DNA of 10,910 bases, taken from Anaerolineales bacterium (GTDB taxonomy: Bacteria > Chloroflexota > Anaerolineae > Anaerolineales > E44-bin32). The notes beneath the pieces were generated by a model. That model made no database searches. It saw nothing but the letters and a program-made list of their open reading frames with translations, and was not told the origin of the DNA. Positions 6,547 to 10,910 of the stretch are shown here, in pieces. Where the stretch lies: positions 1 through 10,910 of the forward strand of contig DAOWMX010000046.1 of assembly GCA_030642885.1 (NCBI GenBank). Reading direction: 5' to 3'. Positions within the stretch are counted from its first letter, which is position 1. Every line of letters begins with the position of its first letter. The position numbers were made by a program, and so were the translations under genes.

Positions 6547-7761
6547 TCACAAGCTCAGGATCAAATCAATGTAATCCAGCAAATGTCCCGTGATCAGGAA
6601 ATGATCGCGCACGTGTTCCTTTGCCTGTTTACCCAATTTCTGGGCCAGGCTTTTATCGTCAATCAGTGCGACTATTTTCTCCGCGAATCCATCATAGTCA
6701 TGAGGTGCTAACAGGTAGCCGGTGACGCCGTCTACCATCTGGGTCGGGATCCCGCCAACATTTGAAGCGACCACCGGTGTTCCCTTCCACATCGCTTCGG
6801 TGATGACAAGCCCAAACCCTTCGCGCGTCGACTTCTGGATCACAATATCCGAGATGCGCTGCATAACATTAACGAGGATTGGATCATCCCCGCGCACAAA
6901 GAGCACATCGCCGCGAGCGAGGAAATCCTTGGCAACTTCTGTCATCTGTGCCAGTATCCTTGCCCCCTCCGGATCGTCGCTGGCCATGTTGTACACAAAT
7001 ATTAAACGGCAATCGACTTGTTCTTTTACGAGCTCAAAAACCTTCAAAACACCTTCAGGGTCCTTCCAGGGATCGAAGCGCGACACCTGGGTGATAATCG
7101 GCTTATCCGTTGGAATCTTATACTGGGTCAGATAATCCTCGATCACCTGGTCGGGGAGATCCATATTCTTCGGGGAAAGAGGGTCGATGGAGGGGGATAT
7201 GATATCCTGCTCAATCGCAAGGTCAGGGACCTTGTAAATCTCAGAGGAGACGATCATGCGGTCGTATTCGACAACGTAAGGCTCCATGAAAGCCCAAGCC
7301 TGAGGGTTCGGTTTCGTAATATCAATGTGGCAGCGCCAGACCCAAGGAGAGCTATGCGCTACGTTACGAACCAACGCGCATGGCTGTGGATCATGAATGA
7401 TGACGTAGTCGTGATCGAGAAAAGCAAAGCGAGCGAATTTCTCGTTAATATACTTGTAAATCTCCAGTTCCTCTTCTGAAAAAGACAGTTCCTGCCCTTG
7501 AAGCGCGTTGTGGAACTTCTTCGTTACCTCGAAGAAATCTGGGATTCCGTGCAGGACTCGCCAATCCGTGCGGATTCCCAGATCATTCATCAGCAATACG
7601 AAACTATCCAATATTTCTGCGACTCCGCCGCCGTAACTGGTTGCGTTCACATGGGCAACCGTAGCGCCTTTAAGCGTTTTCGCCTTCTCCTGGATTTCTT
7701 TCAGGACCGCATCGTCGGCGATACCGCGATAATCTTCGAAATGCTTAATTCTGTTTTTCAT
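6547..7761 (-). CDS. treT: Trehalose synthase, nucleotide-sugar dependent (TreT-like, GT4)
   Basis: A cytoplasmic GT-B fold glycosyltransferase of 404 residues, close to the known TreT length of about 410. TreT joins glucose from an NDP-glucose to free glucose, giving trehalose in one reversible step. N-terminal features are HVNATSYGGGVAEIL (37-51, the glycine-rich acceptor-side loop), KKFHNALQG (81-89) and HDPQP (123-127). The C-terminal half has the donor-site SRFDPWKDP (227-235, with Arg228 and Lys233) and the GT4 signature EGFGLVITE, whose Glu314 and Glu322 form the E-X7-E pair. It ends in an ITxHLxDY-type segment typical of TreT. The ATG at 7761 has GAGG about 10 bases upstream. No trehalose transporter, OtsA/B or TreY/Z lies beside it, unlike the archaeal treT clusters, so use as a compatible-solute or storage route is inferred. 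Specificity within GT4 is likely but not certain. Confidence 0.85.
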   Translation of the reverse strand: MKNRIKHFEDYRGIADDAVLKEIQEKAKTLKGATVAHVNATSYGGGVAEILDSFVLLMNDLGIRTDWRVLHGIPDFFEVTKKFHNALQGQELSFSEEELEIYKYINEKFARFAFLDHDYVIIHDPQPCALVRNVAHSSPWVWRCHIDITKPNPQAWAFMEPYVVEYDRMIVSSEIYKVPDLAIEQDIISPSIDPLSPKNMDLPDQVIEDYLTQYKIPTDKPIITQVSRFDPWKDPEGVLKVFELVKEQVDCRLIFVYNMASDDPEGARILAQMTEVAKDFLARGDVLFVRGDDPILVNVMQRISDIVIQKSTREGFGLVITEAMWKGTPVVASNVGGIPTQMVDGVTGYLLAPHDYDGFAEKIVALIDDKSLAQKLGKQAKEHVRDHFLITGHLLDYIDLILSL

Positions 7762-7845
7762 TAATGAGAACCCTCGTCTTGATTTGTTTTTTTTCTACTC
7801 CATCTTCTCGCCGCCTGGTCTTTCTGAGAAGCGAAGTAGTTACAA

Positions 7846-8100
7846 TCATTTTAGATCGGATTCAGTAGCCTGGATGTAAATTGAGCATCGTATCTCATAA
7901 TCTTGGTAGTTTATCAGCTCGTATTCCCCGCTTACAGCTAGCGGCAATTCTATCATCAATAGCCATCTTTTGTGTGCGCACAAAACAAACATCTTCCGCT
8001 TTTGGAGATCCACGGGCGACCAGAGCGGATAGTCGCCAAACGCCTCGATCTCGTCCACCAGCGCCAGGATGTTCGCGGGGGGGAATGTCTCTTGTTCACG
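7846..8100 (-). pseudogene. Possible remnant of an unidentified gene downstream of arsM
   Basis: One minus-strand frame is open from about 8166 to a stop at 7846-7848, but the only standard start in it is a GTG at 8058 with no Shine-Dalgarno site. The piece encoded around 7993-8100 reads like protein: it includes PPANILALVDEIEAFGDY and then PLWSPVDLQKRK. From the GTG, 18 of the first 22 codons end in G or C, against 22 of the remaining 48, so coding character seems to stop near base 7993. That pattern fits a truncated gene fragment joined to unrelated sequence. I do not recognise the family. It could be chance. Confidence 0.3.
7968..7985. repeat. Perfect short hairpin in the arsM-treT spacer
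   Basis: ttttgtg (7968-7974) pairs with cacaaaa (7979-7985) around a tgcg loop. The A/T-rich outer arms and missing G:C core make it a poor terminator. An operator for treT or a chance palindrome are both possible. Confidence 0.3.
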
Positions 8101-8138
8101 AGTACAAAGGGAATGATTATCTAGCTGCAGCCCTTTCC

Positions 8139-9107
8139 TTATTCGCTGCTTGGTTGAGTTGCTGGCTTACGAGCTGTGACCTTCGCACTGAAGACCATCT
8201 GTCGAATGGAATCGCTGCTTAGACGCTCGTCATCGTCCAGGAAATAAGGTTTCGCCTCCCCGCCTTCCATAACCAAAGCCACCTGACTTGAACCGGTATT
8301 TACGGCGAGGCGCTCTTCGGGATTAAGCTGCTCCATAGCCGTTTCAATTACGGATTCATCGAGATAAACCGGCGTGAGCTTCACGTCGACGAATCCGGCG
8401 GACTCGATGGCGGCAATATACTCCTTCACATCCAACGCACCAGCGAGGCACCCAACCCATGCGCTCAAATTGTCTTTTATCCCCTCGGGGAGGGCTCCAT
8501 CTGTGACGATGTCGCTTACGGCCAGGCGCCCTCCCGACCGCAATGAGCGGAAGGCTTCACGGAAGACCTGAGGCTTGTCTGGACTTAGATTGATGACGCA
8601 GTTCGAAATCACAACATCCACGGTCTCATCGGCGACCGGAAGGTGCTCAATCTCCCCTAATCGGAATTCAACATTCTCCGCGCCAAGGTTATCTTTATTG
8701 TGGCGTGCTTTCTCGATCATCTCGGCAGTCATGTCGATACCGATAACGCGGCCAGATTCACCCACTTGCTTCCCGGCCAGAAAGCAATCGATGCCACCAC
8801 CTGAACCGAGGTCTAACACGGTCTGGCCTGGCTCGAGCGAAGCAAGCGTCACCGGATCGCCGCATCCCAGGGAGAGTTCAACCACCTCACCGGGCAAGGA
8901 CTCCGCGTCCGGGTTATCGTAAATGTGTGCGAGCTTCGTATTGAGTCCATCGACCGCATCAGGCGAAGAGCAGCCGCAGTTGCTCTCTGCAGGTCCACAG
9001 CACCCAGCTTCGCCTGTTGCCTCAAACTCAGCGGCAATACTCCCATAGTGATCGCGCACTCGAGTGTGAATGTCTACACTTTTTCCCTGGCCATTTTTCT
9101 CAATCAT
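8139..9107 (-). CDS. arsM: Arsenite S-adenosylmethionine methyltransferase ArsM
   Basis: A cytoplasmic Rossmann-fold methyltransferase of 322 residues that moves methyl groups from SAM to trivalent arsenic. SAM-binding motif I is VLDLGSGGGIDCF (97-109), followed by GIDMTAEMIEKAR (123-135). Cysteines expected for As(III) binding are present: a CC pair at 36-37, C82 in SLGCGDP, C170 in ISNCVINL, and C220 in WVGCLAGAL, which match by position the four conserved cysteines of characterised ArsM. Start: a GTG two codons earlier (9113) is also in frame, but AAGGAG (9116-9121) sits 8 bases before the ATG at 9107 and only 2 bases before that GTG, so I chose ATG. It lies 72 bases downstream of arsR on the same strand, behind a second ArsR-type site. 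The product (mono-, di- or trimethyl) cannot be read from sequence. Confidence 0.95.
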   Translation of the reverse strand: MIEKNGQGKSVDIHTRVRDHYGSIAAEFEATGEAGCCGPAESNCGCSSPDAVDGLNTKLAHIYDNPDAESLPGEVVELSLGCGDPVTLASLEPGQTVLDLGSGGGIDCFLAGKQVGESGRVIGIDMTAEMIEKARHNKDNLGAENVEFRLGEIEHLPVADETVDVVISNCVINLSPDKPQVFREAFRSLRSGGRLAVSDIVTDGALPEGIKDNLSAWVGCLAGALDVKEYIAAIESAGFVDVKLTPVYLDESVIETAMEQLNPEERLAVNTGSSQVALVMEGGEAKPYFLDDDERLSSDSIRQMVFSAKVTARKPATQPSSE

Positions 9108-9129
9108 TTTCACAACTCCTTCAATAGAT

Positions 9130-9149
9130 ATATCTGCATACTTCGATAT
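9130..9149 (-). promoter_or_regulatory. Putative ArsR operator upstream of arsM
   Basis: atatctgcatacttcgatat matches the 20-base arsR operator at 15 of 20 positions in the same orientation, with 5-bp outer arms atatc/gatat still symmetric. It lies 22 bases upstream of the arsM ATG, between arsR and arsM. A -10-like TATATC (9127-9132, minus strand) sits at the same offset as the -10 of the arsR promoter, but no good -35 is present, so an independent arsM promoter is doubtful. Confidence 0.55.
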
Positions 9150-9179
9150 ACTTACTCAAAAAAACTCTCGTTTCTTATC

Positions 9180-9482
9180 TCAGTCTAAAAACTCGACCGG
9201 GTGCTCAGGCGCGAAATTTTCGGCCACCTGGCAGCACCCTTCCGCCATCCTTTCCTGATTCAGCGTGTAGAACACCTTCTTTCCGTGCCGCTCCGATCGC
9301 ACAAGCCCGGCTGTCTTGAGAATTTTCAAGTGATGTGAAACCGTAGGTTGAGCTACATTGGTCTGCTCAACAATATCATTCACACTCAACAACTCACAGC
9401 AGCAGATCGCCATAATTTTCTGGCGAGTCTCATCCGCTATCGCCTTGGCAAATTCAACCGTGTCCACAGATTTTTGTTTCAT
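9180..9482 (-). CDS. arsR: ArsR/SmtB family metalloid-responsive repressor
   Basis: A small winged-helix DNA-binding repressor of 100 residues, normal for the family, which binds as a dimer and leaves DNA when metalloid is bound. The helix-turn-helix spans about residues 33-57, with the recognition part QPTVSHHLKILK, followed by the wing RHGKKVFYTL (65-74). Cysteines occur as CCC at 27-29, just before the HTH, and CC at 83-84 near the C-terminal helix. The terminal pair recalls AfArsR-type sites; the first cluster is near where E. coli ArsR holds its ELCVCDL cysteines. The effector is likely As(III) or Sb(III), given arsM next door. The ATG at 9482 is preceded by only a weak GGA at 7 bases. 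Its promoter carries a matching palindrome, so autoregulation is likely. Confidence 0.93.
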   Translation of the reverse strand: MKQKSVDTVEFAKAIADETRQKIMAICCCELLSVNDIVEQTNVAQPTVSHHLKILKTAGLVRSERHGKKVFYTLNQERMAEGCCQVAENFAPEHPVEFLD

Positions 9483-9503
9483 ATTGATATCCGTCTATGG
9501 GAT

Positions 9504-9531
9504 ATTATATCGATACTCTTCGATATGTCAA
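9504..9531 (-). promoter_or_regulatory. Consensus sigma-70-type promoter of arsR
   Basis: On the minus strand a perfect TTGACA (complement of 9526-9531) and a perfect TATAAT (complement of 9504-9509) are separated by 16 bases. Transcription would begin near 9497, giving a leader of about 15 bases before the ATG at 9482. The spacer is occupied almost fully by the ArsR palindrome. Confidence 0.85.
9507..9526. promoter_or_regulatory. ArsR operator (inverted repeat) inside the arsR promoter
   Basis: atatcgatactcttcgatat is a 7-bp perfect inverted repeat (atatcga and tcgatat) with a 6-base centre. It overlaps the -10 box, the whole spacer, and the last base of the -35 box. A bound ArsR dimer would block RNA polymerase. 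A related site lies upstream of arsM. Confidence 0.75.
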
Positions 9532-9673
9532 CCGGGAATCCAACTCCAACCGATCACAACAGGGACCCACTTCGTCCAACGAGTTCAAGGTGTCATCCGG
9601 AAATTAGTCTCTCCAGAAGGAGTGTCGATGGTCTCTTGTTGCCTGGGATTATTAATGGTGAGAAGGCGAATAT

Positions 9674-10378
9674 CTAGTTCAACCCTGCCTCGTCGGATTC
9701 TGGATTGAGCTCCTGCATCCTACCTGACCCGAGGAAAATGACACGCTCGGCGAGATTCGTGGAGCGATCGGCGATACGTTCTAAATTATGCCCTGCAAAT
9801 AGCAAGTACAACCCTCCAGTGGTCATCTGCGGCTTCTCCGCTATTATTTCTATCAGACCACGGAATAATTTTTTATAAATTACATCGATCTCATCATCCA
9901 TCGATGCGACCTGATGAGCCAAATTTGAGTCGTCTTGCGCATATGCGTCTAGCGCTCGTTGAAGCATCTCACTGGTCTTCTCGAACATCGACGAGAGCCC
10001 AGGTGGTATTTCAATCTGCTCTTCCTCTTGCATGCGCAGCACGATCGTTGCGATCCCGGCGGCGTGATCGCCCATGCGCTCTAGGTCGCCGACCATATTC
10101 ATCGCCGCGACGATAGCGCGCAAGTCGCCCGCCGCGGGCTGCTGTGTAGCAATGAGCGCTAGGCTCTCCTCCTCTATATGGAAGCGTTTTTCATTTATAG
10201 CAGCATCGCTGGCGACGACCTTCTGCGCCAACACGGTGTCTCGATTCAACAGTGATTCCATCGCTTGGGCGATAGCAACGCCGGTCATCTCCCCTAGTTG
10301 GAGAACATCCTCTTTGAGCGCCGTTAGTTCTTGGTCTAGAGCAGCGCGCGTCGGTGATCCAGTCGGTTGTTTGCTCAT
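9674..10378 (-). CDS. phoU: Phosphate signalling complex protein PhoU
   Basis: PhoU is a cytoplasmic protein that links the Pst phosphate transporter to the PhoR/PhoB-type two-component system and damps the phosphate-starvation response. The 234 residues fit the normal length and hold two three-helix repeats. The metal-binding motifs are DLERMGDHA (98-106) in the first repeat and NLERIADRSTNLAE (198-211) in the second. The ATG at 10378 has GAGG about 9 bases upstream. No pst, phoR or phoB gene is in the window; they may lie beyond the right edge or elsewhere, though the immediate upstream neighbour is not one of them. No Pho box was recognised in the 310-base upstream gap. Confidence 0.94.
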   Translation of the reverse strand: MSKQPTGSPTRAALDQELTALKEDVLQLGEMTGVAIAQAMESLLNRDTVLAQKVVASDAAINEKRFHIEEESLALIATQQPAAGDLRAIVAAMNMVGDLERMGDHAAGIATIVLRMQEEEQIEIPPGLSSMFEKTSEMLQRALDAYAQDDSNLAHQVASMDDEIDVIYKKLFRGLIEIIAEKPQMTTGGLYLLFAGHNLERIADRSTNLAERVIFLGSGRMQELNPESDEAGLN

Positions 10379-10688
10379 AGGTACTTTCCTCTATTCCATT
10401 CTCATTCTTTCGCGCCGGGCAGACATTTTCGTTAAGTCGATCCGCACCTGATTTTGAGGTTACTAACAAGCAGAACACCTCGTAACCCGTGGCTGGCCCT
10501 GGAATACACTTGGCTTTTAATCGACGAACGATGCCGAACCTGTTGCTGTTGCCTCCGGCATGCCACCGCCCGGATACTTCGATCGAGCGCTCCCCGCTAT
10601 CGGGAATTTATCCAATTATCACGGACAACCTAATAACTTTCCCTCATACAGTGTATCGGAAATAAGCGAACCATGAGCTTTATGATAA
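10379..10688. other. 310-base spacer upstream of phoU
   Basis: No gene, tRNA or clear promoter is seen. It holds the phoU ribosome binding site near 10388-10392 and two overlapping, mutually exclusive inverted pairs, gaggt/acctc (10456-10460, 10477-10481) and ggttac/gtaacc (10458-10463, 10482-10487). These are short and may be chance. No strong terminator follows the gene ending at 10689. Confidence 0.5.
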
Positions 10689-10910
10689 CTACTTGGCTGA
10701 TCTCGTGATCATCACCGGACCGAAAACGCTGGTGATATAGATCTCATTCTCGTTCAGTGGGATAAAAAACCCACCAGCCGTGTTAAAGATGGGACTATCA
10801 CCGAGGGTCATCTTGCCCAGTTCCTTGCCTGTATCCCAATCCAGAGCAACCAGGCTGTAAACGCCATTTTCCAACGGCGCCAGGATCACCGCATTGCTGC
10901 TGGCGGATAC
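10689..10910 (-). CDS. C-terminal end of a beta-propeller-like (PQQ/WD-type) protein, cut by the window edge
   Basis: The frame is open to the right edge and gives 73 visible residues before the TAG. The text alternates strand-like segments, and the VALDWDTGKELGKMTLGD segment is the pattern of a PQQ-like or quinoprotein-type blade, where an aspartate and Thr-Gly turn link strands. A closing strand IYITSVFGPVMI follows. The GTG at 10889 is internal and is not the start. The full length, any signal peptide and the function lie outside the window. It is upstream of phoU on the same strand, with a 310-base gap. Confidence 0.6.
   Translation of the reverse strand, partial: VSASSNAVILAPLENGVYSLVALDWDTGKELGKMTLGDSPIFNTAGGFFIPLNENEIYITSVFGPVMITRSAK

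Larger units (their letters stand above)
7762..8138. other. 377-base spacer between arsM and treT
   Basis: No complete gene is seen. It holds the treT leader, a perfect 7-bp hairpin ttttgtg-tgcg-cacaaaa (7968-7985), and an open minus-strand frame with a coding-like piece at 7993-8100, described separately. I found no clear promoter for treT, although transcription must start here or read through from arsM. Confidence 0.5.

Noticed and set aside
7018..7479. 153-codon plus-strand open frame inside treT
   Set aside because: Antisense shadow of a gene with clear GT4 motifs; no ribosome binding site or recognisable domain.
7881..8222. 113-codon plus-strand open frame across the arsM-treT spacer
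   Set aside because: It overlaps the arsM 3' end, has low-complexity Arg/Ser/Pro text and no SD. The minus-strand frame in the same place has better coding character.
9158..9164. T7 run after arsR (minus strand) as an intrinsic terminator or attenuator
   Set aside because: No stable stem precedes it in the arsR-arsM gap.
10456..10487. Overlapping inverted pairs upstream of phoU as a riboswitch or attenuator
   Set aside because: Only 5-6 bp each, with no conserved aptamer-like elements and no terminator tail.
10646..10656. atacagtgtat near-palindrome as an operator
   Set aside because: Eleven bases, a single copy, far from any identified promoter; probably chance.

Overview
This looks like bacterial chromosomal DNA of moderate GC. 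The gene set is a thiolase with the NPDGGAIAHGHP signature, a GT4 trehalose synthase of the TreT type, an MgtC/DUF4010 protein, PhoU, and an ArsR/ArsM pair. Spacers are long and repeat-bearing, and two genes appear to start with TTG. A Chloroflexota (Anaerolineae-like) source is my best guess, but this rests on family resemblance only and no marker gene is present. There is no rRNA, tRNA, CRISPR array, transposase, phage gene or toxin-antitoxin pair in the window.

Layout. Bases 3-497 (+) hold the C-terminal part of a thiolase. It converges on an MgtC/DUF4010 membrane protein (561-1841, -). That gene is divergent from a nitrilase-superfamily amidohydrolase (1961-2782, +), which ends at a clear hairpin terminator. 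On the other side of the terminator, convergent, lies a full-length SERCA-type cation P-type ATPase (2878-5706, -). A long non-coding stretch (5707-6546) carries the ATPase promoter and several repeat-like or foldable motifs. Next is a stand-alone TreT-like glycosyltransferase (6547-7761, -). A 375-base spacer with a possible gene remnant follows. Then come arsM (8139-9107, -) and its upstream neighbour arsR (9180-9482, -), PhoU (9674-10378, -), and the C-terminal end of a beta-propeller-like protein running off the right edge (10689-10910, -).

How the genes work together. The clearest functional unit is arsR-arsM. The arsR promoter has consensus -35 and -10 boxes, and its 16-base spacer is almost filled by a 20-base inverted repeat. 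A 15/20 match to that repeat, in the same orientation, lies just upstream of arsM. The simplest reading is that ArsR, with five cysteines in two clusters, represses its own gene and arsM, and that trivalent arsenic (or a related metalloid) relieves this. ArsM would then methylate the arsenic. No arsenite pump or arsenate reductase is present here. The remaining genes are single units: ion homeostasis (MgtC/DUF4010 and the ATPase), phosphate signalling (PhoU without pst or pho partners), trehalose synthesis and amide hydrolysis.

Novelty. I see no new multi-gene system. The observations most worth following are the paired ArsR sites, the repeat-rich 840-base spacer, and the unidentified remnant next to arsM.
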